This document shows positions 53,352 through 64,000 of a DNA stretch of 64,000 bases, one piece after another (position 1 is the stretch's first letter; each line of letters starts with the position of its first letter). This DNA comes from Dimorphilus gyrociliatus (taxonomy: Eukaryota > Annelida > Polychaeta > Dinophilidae). Where the stretch lies: NCBI GenBank assembly GCA_904063045.1, contig CAJFCJ010000020.1:674916-738915 (forward strand). Direction: 5' to 3'. Position numbers and translations under genes: made by a program. The notes beneath the pieces were generated by a model. That model had not been told where the DNA came from. It worked only from the letters and a program-made list of their open reading frames with translations, and searched no databases.

Positions 53352-54437
53352 TCACAGGAAAGTTGTACCCTTTGCAAACAACATTTTATAGATGATGAAG
53401 CCCCAAGAGGGTAAAAATAGCAAACAAAATATAATTCCATGATTTGATCCTTTTATGATACAATTACTCTTAATTGCATTCAACACTGTGCTCCACATTT
53501 TAGTCTGTTCCGGTGGAGTGACGTGATGAGCATTTATGACACGCGTTGCTAAGCCACAACCTTTGATATGTTTGTTCTCCAGCATTCCAGGTAATTGATG
53601 ATAATGAAGACCTGCTTTAATTCGAGCCAGACCGGTTACAGCTACATCTTCCATATGGACGTAGCGAATTTTACGAACAGCTTTAATAATTTTGTGTAAA
53701 GCAGATTGAGAGATTACATATCCTGGACCAGAGCAGTATATTGGATAATAAGCATCTGGATATACATACTCGGGAACGAAAAATTTACTTGACTGCCTTC
53801 TATCTGGCCAAACAGTAAAGCAATAGCCAGCAATGTAGTTAGGTTCGCGAATGCCTTTCAAATAATCGACCAAAAGATAAGGGTTGTTATAGGCGTCATC
53901 ATCGGTTTTCAAAACATATTTAGGAGAGCATTTAGAGTCTATCCAATTTAGTGAGGATATACTTTTATCTGTTAACTTTTTGTAATGGTCGTCTACTCTC
54001 GTTTGTAAAACATCTCCAAATATTTTTGCTTCATTCTCAACAAGCGTATTAAAATTTTTGTCTTTGTGAACGCCAAACGCAAACATTGTCCTTACTTTCT
54101 TACCTTCGTGTTCTTTAACACTACCCCAAGATTTTCGGATGGCTTCCCTAGCGTCTTTATTTGCGTGATGAGATATTACTAATATTAATAAAAATACATC
54201 TCCAGGGGATTTACAGAACTTGGAAGATGGTTGTAGCATAAAATCATTTGACACTTTCGTACAATTTGCACAACTAATGTCTGGCACCAGATGGTAGATA
54301 CCAAACTTATCTGTTAGGTACATTGGCCATGGAGTTTTGTAAATTACATACCATCCTAACCATATCGAAACAACTGATGTCAACGATATGATACAGAGGA
54401 CTCTTCGCCAAGCTATTCCAGTTGTAGTATTATACAT
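53352..54437 (-). CDS. Beta-1,3-galactosyltransferase-like enzyme (GT31), single exon
   Basis: Golgi type II membrane glycosyltransferase of family GT31, 361 aa from the ATG at 54437. An in-frame TTG lies two codons upstream; the ATG is preferred. Residues about 12-32 form the signal anchor (VLCIISLTSVVSIWLGWYV). Family motifs follow: REAIRKSWG, YVLKTDDDAY (the DxD metal site), YCSGPGYVIS and MEDVAVTGL. Unusual for the family is a second hydrophobic segment near the C terminus (IIFCLLFLPSWGFIIYKML). The substrate cannot be read from the sequence. It is intronless and head-to-head with DRC7. Confidence 0.9.
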   Translation of the reverse strand: MYNTTTGIAWRRVLCIISLTSVVSIWLGWYVIYKTPWPMYLTDKFGIYHLVPDISCANCTKVSNDFMLQPSSKFCKSPGDVFLLILVISHHANKDAREAIRKSWGSVKEHEGKKVRTMFAFGVHKDKNFNTLVENEAKIFGDVLQTRVDDHYKKLTDKSISSLNWIDSKCSPKYVLKTDDDAYNNPYLLVDYLKGIREPNYIAGYCFTVWPDRRQSSKFFVPEYVYPDAYYPIYCSGPGYVISQSALHKIIKAVRKIRYVHMEDVAVTGLARIKAGLHYHQLPGMLENKHIKGCGLATRVINAHHVTPPEQTKMWSTVLNAIKSNCIIKGSNHGIIFCLLFLPSWGFIIYKMLFAKGTTFL

Positions 54438-54844
54438 ATGCAAATTATATCTTCTATTTGAAATTTATTCTTTAAAGTAGCTTGTCGATTATTTTAATCT
54501 TATCGTTACCAACAAAAATTCTCAAACAATCATTGTTAAATGATTTATCAGCTCTAATTACTTTGTCAATGTCAAGGACTACTTTATAGTGCCAGCTATC
54601 TTCTGTTAACTCGATATTATTACGCGTACTTTTTTATTTTATAGCTGATATATTAAATTTGCTATTCTATTTCACCAATTTTATAAGTTTTTATACGCTA
54701 AATAACTTTTAAATGTAAAAATTTGCAATATGAAGTGTCGATAGAGGAACTATATTCTTTTGTTACTAAGTTATAAAATACACAACATCGTGGTTAAGCG
54801 GTTTCGGTTCTTATTAATAAGATTCGAACAGAAAGTATTAAAAT
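54438..54844. promoter_or_regulatory. Divergent promoter region, GT31 gene / DRC7
   Basis: 407 bp between opposite start codons, AT-rich, with no recognisable motif beyond AT-rich TATA-like stretches. Confidence 0.45.
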
Positions 54845-57800
54845 ATGACAGAAGAAGATAAAGAAGGCTCACCTCCTGTTCCAAAAATAGAGGTTAATGA
54901 TGACCAAAGAGAAGAAATTGATAAAAAATCAGAGGTGGGGAGTCAAATCGGAAACAACCTGGACGATGATGATGAAGTTAAAGAAGCCGAGGGCGACGAA
55001 GACGAAGAGGGCGAAGGTGTAGAAAAAGGCGAAGATGAAGGTACCGAAGGTGAACCCGACGAACTTTCAGAAGAAGCCACAGCTCTAAAACACGAGCTAC
55101 AAAAAATAATAGTTGCTCCTCCCATGAATCCAAAGTAAATTTAAATATTTCCTAAAATAAGAAAAGAATAGAATAAACTACTTTTCAAAAGTGTATTAAC
55201 TAATAATTAAAAAACAAATACTTCAGAATAATGGAAGATGACGAAATTGTAGATCCAGAAAAATATCCAGAGAGCTATAGAGTTAACACCAACAAGGAAA
55301 AGTTGTGCTTACTGTATGCTGCAAGTTATACCAGACAATATGCTCAGATGTATGCCAAGAGAAAACCCTTACTATTAAAGCCTATAAACGAATGCGGTGT
55401 TGAAGTTGGTTTACATTTTATAATAAAACAAATACATCTTCTCTTTCCTTATTAATTAAACCTTTACTCTACAATAGAAATTAGTTTGTACAACGATAAA
55501 ACCAACTCTTCTTCCGTATAAACCATTATACGACTGGAAAGGAGCGGCAGAATTCGTTGCAGACTATCTTGATTTTGTAACTCTTGATCCGGAACACGAA
55601 CCGGTAAATTCAATCTATATTAGGTTATCTTTTCTATTAGTAATAATAATATATTTGCAGCCGAAGCGTTTGCGTTCTCCAACAACTATTTTAGAATTTC
55701 AGAGGGCTAATTGCTTTGAGTATTCAACACTGTTGGTATCCTTCCTGATAGCTGCAGGCTATGACGCTTATGTTGTAAGCGGTTATGCAACTAGGGAAAT
55801 TTGTATTATGGATGAAACTAGAGAGGTTTGTCCTTTATTAAGTAAGAAAAGGGAAGCATCGAAAAAAGAAGAAAGACCGCCTATGAAGCGTTATCAAGTC
55901 AGACCTCCGAAAGATCTCCAATCAAAGTTTGAAATAAAAATGAAAAAACGTAGCGACGAAGCAAAGGAAAAAGAAAGAAGGAAAAAGTTAGAAGAGGAAG
56001 AAGAAAAAGATATCGAAGCTCACAAACCTCTTCCAGACCCTTTATTTGGTACTCGTGTTCATTCATGGGTCCTTATTTTAGCGGGAAAAAGGGGGGTAGA
56101 AGAGAATTTTTTTATTGAACCATTTACTGGTCTACCTAAAGCTGTCGACGATCCAGAATATCTAGGCATTGAAAGTATTTGGAATAATAAGAACTTTTGG
56201 GCAAATATGCAATCTTGCGAAGATGGCTTAAAGGGCATACAATACGATCTAGGAGATATTAGCTCATGGGAATATATGTTTCCCTCTAATGAAAAACCGG
56301 AACTAAAGTTACCGGATGACGAATATGCTGCAGATAATCTAGAAATAGAAGAAGAGGAAGAGAAAGATATAGAAAAACATTTAGATATACCAAAGTCTTG
56401 GGTCAAGACGATAACTTTATCTTTAAGAGATTTTCAAACACGGTGTCCATCTGGAAAAAAGACAAAATTATACAAAAGAGCTAAGTTAGAAAGATTTGCT
56501 CCATACTTAATGGATGATGGTATTGTAAGCAGACTATCTTCGTTTTCTGATAGAGAGCGTTAGTTTATTGATAAATCTAATAAAAATTTGATGCTTTATA
56601 TGTTAAACATATTCCAACAGTCATTGACTTGGAGGAATCAAAGGAGGTATACGAGCACAGAGCGGATAAACTCTTAACAAGAGACCGGAATCATAAGACG
56701 AATTGGATTACAGAAAACTTTTCACCCGGAAGACCAAAGCATTTAAAAAGTAGGTCATTCCCATAGAGGGAAAAAAGCATAAAAAAATTATTACTTTTTT
56801 TTCACTTTCCAGAGCACATCTATAAAGCCACAGAATCGGGTCCGGAGAGCGAAAGGACAATGATTTTCTTTCATCACGCCAGAGTTAATGGCCTTGAACG
56901 TCGTTTAGAAACTCCTACAGAAATGACAGAACACTTTAAAGATAGAGAAGACTTTCTCTTCTATCGTCATGTACTTTTTGCGCAACGTACAAAAACTTTT
57001 GGACCTGCCAGTAGTGGAACATCACCAAGAACAATATTAGTAAGTAGAAGTCAATAGCTTAAGTCGACATCTGGTGGATTTTCAGATAATTAGCACCCTC
57101 CACCGCCCCCTCCCTCCATGTCTCTAAAATATTTAGTAATTGAATTTTAGTTCTGTTAATTAGCAATAGTGTATTGATGTAAATTCATATACTGCTAAGA
57201 ACTTTCACCTAAAGAATTTGTCATTTCATTTTATATCTATTTGTACATTCTACAGAGAATCGTTGAACATTACCATAGGAACGAGAAAGTTCCCGCTGAT
57301 GAAGATATATCTGTTTTGACATTTAACTGCGCCGACAAGAAAATTTCGATAACTTATCATACATGCGACGAGAAGATATCTGCTTCTACACGTGAATTTA
57401 CAAAACCAGATAACTGGGATGATAAGACGGCACCTTTGATCTTTCATGAAGCAGAGATGCATAGCACATTCCAGGTGGGATGAGGGACATTTTATTTATA
57501 GTTTAAAAGAATTAATACCCGTCGCAATCGATCATTAGCCATTATATTCGAGTTTAATTACCTTTACAGCTTTTCAAATTGAAAACGTGGCAGGTGATTA
57601 CTGTTGTATATGTTGTATGTAAAAAAATTATCTATAGGCTGTAAACCTACAATAAAAACATTTACAAAATTATATATATATATCTGTTGTATATATATAT
57701 ATATAAGACCAAAAGGGAAATAAGGCAGGTATTTTAAATTAAAAAGGAGGTTAAAAACTTAATTGGATATGGAAAAGAACTGAGCACATCGTACCAATAC

Positions 57801-58810
57801 ACACACGATCCAACGTAACCATGTCGTTCGATAACTTTCTAAAAAGATTTCAGCACTTGAATATACTATATATCTATTTATGGCTACGTCAATTAAGACA
57901 TTTATTTGATGTACTCTTCTACTCTTTTTTCCAGGTGAATCCTCATGATAGAAAGAAAAAACAGGTTGAACTCTACCAATTGCTTGAGGACCTACTAAAA
58001 AGGGAAGAAAAATCTAAGGAGAGCGTTCGAGCTTCGGAAAAAGAGGTAAGTCGTGTAGCTTTTGTTCTCAATTACTGGTTGGTGAACGGCTTCATTTAAT
58101 ACGCTTTTAGGTTAGAGATATTCTTGAAGTTAGACAACAAGAAGACTTCAAGGTCAACTTAGATGTTTCTGTATACGACGTACAAAGAAACGATAAAGCG
58201 AAGAAACTACGAGAAGAATTGGTAATATATTGGGATATTTTGTATTTTAAACAAAGAATGCGCTAATAAATATTTTCTTCGACTATTTCTAGGAGAGACG
58301 CGCTGCGGAGGAAAAACTTCGGCAAGAGGAAATGGAAGTAGACTACTTAGCGCCGTTCCTCTCTCTTCTTGATGATCCAAATAATATTCAATATAGTGAT
58401 GCTCTGAAATTAAGCGAGGAATGCTTAAGAGACCTAAAACATAGATTAATCGACAAAGCAAATCTTATTCAAGCCAGATTCGAAAAAGAAACTGCCGAGC
58501 TGCAAGAAAAACAACAATGGTATCAAAGGAATCAAGTTCAAATGCAAAAAGACGATGTTAATAGCTATTTAGCCTATTGTAGCGAGGCCATGTTTAAAAT
58601 ACATATATTACAATTAAGATTGGATAGGTGAGTAGTTTCTAGATTAAATTAATGAAAGTAGCTACTACTCTCTGCCCCCCTCTTATCTGTTATTTTTCCC
58701 TATTCTAATATAGACATAAGGAACAAGCACCGGCGAAATATATGGAATTGCAGAGGAGATTAACCAACGATGCTAGATTAAGAGATCATTTAAAAGGAAG
58801 TGCCCTATAA
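54845..58810 (+). CDS. DRC7: Dynein regulatory complex subunit 7 (DRC7/CCDC135)
   Basis: Component of the nexin-dynein regulatory complex linking axonemal doublets, required for motile cilia and sperm flagella. Exons: 54845-55134, 55227-55404, 55478-55603, 55661-56558, 56621-56749, 56813-57039, 57256-57474, 57935-58045, 58111-58221, 58293-58627 and 58714-58810, giving 906 aa in frame. The N terminus is acidic (D/E/G-rich). A transglutaminase-like region follows with FQRANCFEYSTLLVSFLIAA, containing the Cys of the family, then a K/E-rich insertion and WVLILAGKRG. Further on is KRAKLERFAPYLMDDGIVSR, typical of DRC7, then a coiled-coil C terminus. Intron 7 (57475-57934) carries a TA microsatellite. 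Presence of this gene shows the organism has motile cilia or flagella. Confidence 0.94.
57669..57706. repeat. TA microsatellite in DRC7 intron 7
   Basis: Two TA runs separated by CTGTTG within the intron. Confidence 0.8.
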
Positions 58811-60346
58811 ATACACTTTTTTTGTTTTTTTTTTACAATAAAGCAACCTTTGAGTGCAAAATAGCAAAAATAAACTATCAAATTGTGTACTTTTGCATAT
58901 ATTGTTTCTTTTTTTTTTTAATAGAGATATAGGTATTTTATACATGTAAATGTATTGTATAAACAGTGTATTAAATATAAATATATGCACTTTTTAACAT
59001 ACATTTATCAACTATTCTAAAATAGATTATTAAATATACACAAGTTTCTCTATTGTTTACATTTATAATTAACAATAAATAGGCCATTTAACGCTTATTT
59101 ATCTCTCTAAATATTCATATCATAACTTCATTAATATGCAAATATTTATTCAAAATATTTATATTTTTTATATTCTTAACGAATAGTACAATATGTGTAT
59201 CATTTCCTTTCGTTATTGATAAAATAACAAGATAAGCAGAAATATTTCTATTTTCATTTCTCAACCAGTTCCCATTCTAAGTGCGCAAAAGTTTTTGCGC
59301 GGCATATTCTAGGCCTATTGGGGTGTGTCTAATGAATTTTAAGAATAAAAAATTAGTGGTACATGCAATTTGCTATTTTTACTTTGTATAATTAAATTAT
59401 TGGAATGTTTTTGTGGCTTTTTAACTTTCATTAATGGATTGAATAATTCGAAATAACTGAAATAGGCTTCTTTTTATCGATGTAGTATAGATTATTCAAA
59501 ATGTCCACTATAGTGGGATCGTTCATTGGTTGACTAATAAACTGGTTCGTATGCGTAAATCGATTTTATAGTTTCCATTTAGAAGGAGGAATACTTATCC
59601 GATATTGGTGTCAAAGGCCCTACGCATGCGCGCTATATTTCGTAGATTCTTGGCGTGGTAGGATTCCGCGTATACGCTAAATATTTACGCTATTGATAAA
59701 CTAGAAGACTGTGGAAGTTACTTTGACTAATTTTATAACATTTAAGGAAGTTACTATACGTGGAGTGATTAGAAATATATGATCACAATAATAAAATAGA
59801 TGCTGAATCGGCGCTAATTTATTTCATATTTACATCTGTAAACAATCTGACTGTGTGAGTAAATTGAGAAATCTGATCTTCGGACGAAGCACCACTACGG
59901 TAACATGTTCTCATCGACTTCTTAAGTAAGTATTGACTTGAGAAAAATGTAGATAGTATGTTTTATGGCACGACCCCGCCTTGAGGTGTTTCCCGGCTTG
60001 TATATATAACGTCTTTGACGAAAAACTTAGGCCGATATGTAAAATGATTCATTATGAAAGACATGACCCCTGTAGAGTCGCTACGGGGTGTTTTACACGT
60101 TTAATTGAGCTTTAAAAAATTCCCTTAAAATTTTAGAGTAATTTGTTGAACTAATTAACCAAATGCGTCTTAATAATAGAACATCTGCTAATAACTCTTT
60201 TGATTCCCAATGGGTATTGACAATTACCTGCATTTAGTCCCTTAATGTTAAAGATATGCAAAGAACAGTAGGATGCTAAATAAATAAAATTCTTCACGAC
60301 GTGTTGAAACTTTTGTTTTTAAACTACTTTTTCAGCACAAAAGAAT
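58811..60346. other. Intergenic and probable 5' UTR of RASGEF1
   Basis: The first part is the AT-rich 3' flank of DRC7. A perfect inverted repeat, GCGCAAAA/TTTTGCGC, lies at 59283-59300 with an AGGCCTA motif at 59311-59317. A non-coding first exon probably ends at 59925 (donor GTAAGT), with its intron closing at TTTTTCAG (60335), 11 bp before the RASGEF1 ATG. Confidence 0.45.
59905..59925 (+). other. Possible upstream ORF in the RASGEF1 leader
   Basis: A six-codon frame, MFSSTS and stop, ends exactly at a strong GTAAGT donor in the likely 5' UTR exon. It could dampen translation of RASGEF1. It depends on the inferred leader exon being real. Confidence 0.3.
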
Positions 60347-61774
60347 ATGTCAGAGTTATTAGATCTACTTCAGAATCGAATCGGTTGGCCAACCAAGAAG
60401 GATATAGAAGCAATAGCTAATGATGTACCAGCTGTCGAATTTAATGAAGAAAATTTATTGAAAAAATGCCCTCTGGCCCTTCTCTCTCGCTATCTTGTTC
60501 CCACATCGGATTATTCACCCTCTTCCTCTTACACCTTCACAGTTCTTCTCAATTCTCGTGTTCTTGTTCCTCCTCACGAGCTCTTGGCTGATGTCTGTAC
60601 CAGATGCGCTCTGAATCAAAACGAAACAGCTACAATTGGCTTAATCAAACTTTTGGCTGAATGGACTGATATTTTCCCTTACGATTTTATCGACGAAAAA
60701 GCTCAGCAACAATTAAAATCAGCATTAGGTCGAATTGTAACATTATATCCTTCTTTGTGTTCGGACATTTCAATTCTCACCAGAACTTTGCACGCTAAAA
60801 AAGCGGCTTGGAAAAAATATGAATCTCTTTTGGGAAAAATTCAGGAAGAGAGCGATATGAAAAAAGATTCAAGTGCCTATGTCGATATCACAGAGCTGTG
60901 TCCGTCAACGCATATGATGGCGAAACAATTGACTCATATTGAATTAGAACGTTTAAGTATGATTGGACCAGACGAACTAATGAGAGCGCTGCTTCGTAAG
61001 GATTCCGAAAAAAATAGGCCTAAAAATTTAGAGTCTTATATTGCTTGGTTTAATCGACTGAGTAATATGGCTGCAACTTGTGTTTGTAGTCGACCAAAAC
61101 GACGAGAAAGAGTAAAAATGTTGGACTATTGGATGGATGTCGCCAAGGAATGCATGCAGCTGGCCAACTTTAACTCTTTTATGGCCATTGTGTCTGCCCT
61201 AAATACGCCGCCAGTTTCAAGACTTAAAAAAACATGGTCAAAGGCGCATACTGATAAGTTTGCAGCCCTTGAGAAACATTTAAGTCCAATGTCGAACTTC
61301 TTAATATACAGAACTTCGTTAAAGGCCGCCCTCTGGCGAGCGGCCCACGCACCGGCGCCGGTCGTCGTTCCGTGCTTTAGTGTTTTTGTTAAGGATGCAG
61401 TTGTACTAGCTGATAGTGGATTAGGTGGCTCATCCGTCCCTTGGGCAAGGTGGTGGGCAGTATCACAACATGTAGCTCAACTCGTACAATGGAAATCGGT
61501 CGAGTGCCCCTACGACCGGCACCCGACTGTTCTCAATTATCTGCTGACGAATCCAATTTTAAATGAAAAACAACTCGATGTCGCCTCATATGAATGCGAG
61601 CAGCCTGAGAACTCTACTGAGAAAGAGGCGTTCAAGAAACTCAAGTATGTCACGCACTTGTTCATTCATTCATCTATCACCCAATCATTTTATTTTTTAT
61701 TAAAATGTTTTTTAACCCTTTTCAGAGAAGCTCTTCGATCAGCAAAGAATCGTGAAGTGAATATCAAGTCGTAA
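60347..61774 (+). CDS. Ras-GEF domain family member 1 (RASGEF1-like, Rap2 exchange factor)
   Basis: CDC25-type exchange factor; the vertebrate RASGEF1A/B proteins act on Rap2. Coding exons 60347-61644 and 61726-61774 give 448 aa. The N-terminal RasGEF_N region occupies about residues 30-160. The catalytic core runs from AKQLTHIELERLSMIGPDEL through NLESYIAWFNRLSNM, CMQLANFNSFMAIVSALN, PVSRLKKTWSK and SNFLIYRTSLKAAL to VECPYDRHP, matching the RASGEF1 family throughout. The final intron is 81 nt and has no in-frame stop, so retention would add 27 mostly hydrophobic residues without breaking the frame. The spliced end (LKEALRSAKNREVNIKS) is preferred. Almost intronless coding sequence is unusual among neighbours. 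Confidence 0.92.
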   Translation: MSELLDLLQNRIGWPTKKDIEAIANDVPAVEFNEENLLKKCPLALLSRYLVPTSDYSPSSSYTFTVLLNSRVLVPPHELLADVCTRCALNQNETATIGLIKLLAEWTDIFPYDFIDEKAQQQLKSALGRIVTLYPSLCSDISILTRTLHAKKAAWKKYESLLGKIQEESDMKKDSSAYVDITELCPSTHMMAKQLTHIELERLSMIGPDELMRALLRKDSEKNRPKNLESYIAWFNRLSNMAATCVCSRPKRRERVKMLDYWMDVAKECMQLANFNSFMAIVSALNTPPVSRLKKTWSKAHTDKFAALEKHLSPMSNFLIYRTSLKAALWRAAHAPAPVVVPCFSVFVKDAVVLADSGLGGSSVPWARWWAVSQHVAQLVQWKSVECPYDRHPTVLNYLLTNPILNEKQLDVASYECEQPENSTEKEAFKKLKYVTHLFIHSSITQSFYFLLKCFLTLFREALRSAKNREVNIKS

Positions 61775-61940
61775 ACAAAGATTGGAAATTGTTTATTTTC
61801 TTCCCCTTTTGGTTATTTATACTTTGCTTCGTGAAATACTCGAGTTTTTCTTGCAACTAGAAACATGTAACATACAATTTTTGTAGATGGCGCTAGTAAA
61901 CGCAATTAATAAACATAAACATTGTAATTATTAACAGAAT
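61775..61940. other. Short convergent 3' intergenic region
   Basis: 166 bp between the stops of RASGEF1 (+) and the ZDHHC gene (-), so the 3' UTRs must be short or overlap. It contains an AGATGGCG motif. Confidence 0.6.
61884..61893 (+). promoter_or_regulatory. AGATGGCG-type motif (CTCF/YY1-like)
   Basis: TAGATGGCGC followed by TAG, between two convergent stops. Confidence 0.35.
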
Positions 61941-64000
61941 TTATCGTTGCAATCCATCGTATAATCTTCCTGTTATCAAGACGTTAAAAAAGCGTTTAAG
62001 TTTTAAATAAAAAGTAGAAGTATCAGGAGGATTCTGCCCATATAGGGTGCTTAGTGTAGTGACGCCTTTCCCAACAGCTTGAAATTGCTCGTGCAGTAGC
62101 GTTAAACACCAAACGCAAACAGCTACGTTTCCAAGGCATAGACAAACTAAATATGACTGTTGAATGTAGCTTTCAACGAGAAAGGCAATGAGAACTTTTG
62201 ATTTTACAAGGATTTTCAATGCATTGTAGCACAAGAAGATAAACGTCGCTGCTGCGAAGAAAGTGCAAACTATGAAACGGACAAATAAAATATGGTTATT
62301 TCGCCCTATGCACTTGTTTAAGAAGATCTGTCGATGATTAAAGATAAGGGGGAATAATATAACAGATATAGTTCGACATATTAATTAAAAATCGTTATCT
62401 TTACACTTACACAGTGGTGATCCATACGCTCCATACATTGGTTGCATAGTCGGCAATGTTTCGTACCAGCCAGCGGTATTAGCTGTGTCGAAAATGCAAA
62501 AGAACCTTTGTATAACTTCTCCAAACTATTTAACGTCAGAAAAATATGAAGGAGATTTATATACCTCGCAGTCAGAGCAAAAACTTTCGGGCTTAATAAG
62601 TCCCTTAGCTATGTCTAAACAAGTGTAATCCGAACCATCCTCCTTCTGCGCATTCTGCTTCAGTACCCCTAACGAGAGCGATTTTTAAGGTTTCGAATAA
62701 TTAATCTCTTTCAGCCCTACTTTACCTGGATCTTTCCAAAGAAGAAAAACGAATGATAAAGCTATGAAAGGAATGGAAATCACAGATCCAGCAGTTAAAA
62801 TCGGATACAGAGGTGAGACTACTGGATATACTTTCCAGAAATAGCCGATAATTGTATGTAGAAGACCTCCACCGAACATACCCAGCCTATGAGGATTTGG
62901 CCAACCGCAGACATGATTTATCCTTCAGGGAAAAGGAAGAGTAAATTATATTTCAAAATTCTAACCAAATCCTTTTAAAGCTCTCAATCCAAACCTTGCA
63001 TTTTCTCGAGAATAATGGAAGCCTAGGTATCCCATTGCCATCGTTGTGACAAGTCCTTGGGCATGGAGCGCCTCTCCTATAATCACAGCGAAGAAACATA
63101 CTGTCAACATCAAAGCCAACCCCCACCAATACAGTATAGGCCCCCTTACTTTAGCATCTTTCAGAGGCATCTTCATATGGTGTGCTAACAGATTAATAGT
63201 CTCTGTATAGCTGCAGGTGAAGAATCAATTAGGAGTAATATAAATCCAAGATAACTTTATAGTACCAATACGTAAGCATAATCATTTCTTATACATTCGT
63301 ATGTCATGGTCACAATACTATGATTAGAAGAGAGAAAATTGTACATTTTTTAATTAGGCTTTCATGCAGAGACGAAGCTAAACCGTACACGTGATACATC
63401 TACGTGACACCATTATATTCCAGAAAATAACTAAGAGAGGGAACGGAGAGAAAAAACAGATAGACAGATGCTATTTTAGCTTCCACTACAAATTCTTTAG
63501 TTTTATAAATAGTTATATTTACCTAGAACCCAATTGTAAAGGACTTCGACTGTGTTTATTTTTTTAAACAAAAATTTGAATAATTAACAATTAGTCTTTT
63601 ATAAAATTAAACTTATTCTTACGAGCCGGGAACTTTATCCTTAGCATTTTTTGCCATGTCGATCGGCTTAGATCCTTCATTATTAGTTATGTCTAGTAGA
63701 CGAAGACCTCCTTTCTCAAGGATAAGGAAAGCAGCTGTCGATAGACCAACTTGACAGGCAACCTATACGTTAAGACAAATAGGGAAAGGTTCAAGCATCT
63801 ATAAACTTTCGTTTTCTTAAAATAGCTATGTTTTTAATTCTAATTAATTACATGAAGGGGAGTATTTCCGTATTTGTCAGCTGACGATAGATTACTTCTC
63901 TGCAATAAAAAAAGAGAAAAAACCGCTTCATTGTGATATTCCGTCCACCAATAAAAAATGCTGTATACGTACATTATTCTTTAATAAAAACCGCAAGGCG
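61941..64000 (-). CDS. Ankyrin-repeat DHHC palmitoyltransferase (ZDHHC17/13-like), 5' end outside window
   Basis: Golgi/vesicle protein S-acyltransferase of the HIP14 type. Visible minus-strand exons, from 5': 64000-63973 (partial), 63899-63852, 63762-63623, 63210-62995, 62922-62726, 62668-62565, 62482-62411 and 62327-61941. The first exons encode ankyrin repeats (DKYGNTPLHVACQVGLSTAA, NNEGSKPIDMAKN). Two hydrophobic blocks follow (GLALMLTVCFFAVIIGEAL and a second after KVYPV), then the DPG motif and the Cys-rich DHHC domain: FCSDCE, HCRLCNQCMERMDHHC, KCIGRNNH. Two more membrane segments lie before the stop. After DHHC the usual PWV is replaced by IFL. The exon end at 62995 was chosen because the alternative donor about 29 bp further puts the next exon out of frame. 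Neither the start codon nor the N-terminal repeats are visible. Confidence 0.88.

Noticed and set aside
62961-62994. Extension of the ZDHHC exon (FGLRALKGF) to a GTTAGA donor
   Set aside because: It would leave phase 1, and the next exon then hits a stop at once. The GTTTGG donor at 62994 keeps the frame.

Overview
This window is nuclear DNA from an invertebrate animal. Protein-coding genes are split by many short GT-AG introns (mostly about 45-90 nt, one apparently 35 nt). Non-coding DNA is strongly AT-rich with many AT/TA and CT microsatellites. The gene set is metazoan (PDZ/Zasp, DPP6/10-like, Dof/BCAP/BANK1 adaptors, calpain, PDZ-GEF, RASGEF1, ZDHHC17-type). DRC7 implies motile cilia. Very small introns plus tightly packed genes would fit a compact-genome spiralian such as a small annelid of the Dimorphilus type; that taxonomic guess is inference only. 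All exon models below were assembled by eye from splice signals and reading-frame continuity. I saw no transposon, tRNA, rRNA or CRISPR array.

Layout. 433-5275 (+): a 13-exon PDZ protein of the Zasp/PDLIM type with no LIM domain but a run of short repeated motifs on symmetrical phase-1 exons. 5276-27945 (+): a dipeptidyl-peptidase gene with the DPP6/DPP10-type membrane anchor but an intact Ser-Asp-His triad. The apparently empty 17 kb in front of it contains at least five further ATG-initiated phase-0 mini-exons, each able to splice to the shared exon at 23770, so this 'desert' is best read as an alternative-promoter array. 29604-31445 (+): a Dof/BCAP/BANK1 adaptor (TIR, DBB, ankyrin, YxxM). 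31702-33602 (-): a three-domain calpain with a predicted acylated N terminus. 34662-35940 (-): CPSF4/CPSF30. 36440-37638 (+): a second, shorter BCAP-like gene. 39489-46762 (-): a 16-exon RAPGEF2/6 (PDZ-GEF). 48360-48716 (-): an unrecognised open exon. 49192-49932 (-): METTL5. 50594-52786 (+): ZFAND4. 53352-54437 (-): a single-exon beta-1,3-galactosyltransferase-like enzyme. 54845-58810 (+): DRC7. 60347-61774 (+): RASGEF1. 61941-64000 (-): a ZDHHC17-type palmitoyltransferase, cut by the window edge.

Functional connections. Two Rap-directed exchange factors (RAPGEF2/6, RASGEF1) and two PI3K-adaptor-like genes lie within 32 kb. CPSF4/BCAP-like-2, METTL5/ZFAND4 and B3GALT-like/DRC7 are head-to-head pairs separated by 0.4-0.7 kb, so shared bidirectional promoters are likely. 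A motif AGATGGCG (CTCF/YY1-like) recurs seven times, always outside coding sequence. An ATAC(A/T)GTAT core recurs inside the AT microsatellites.
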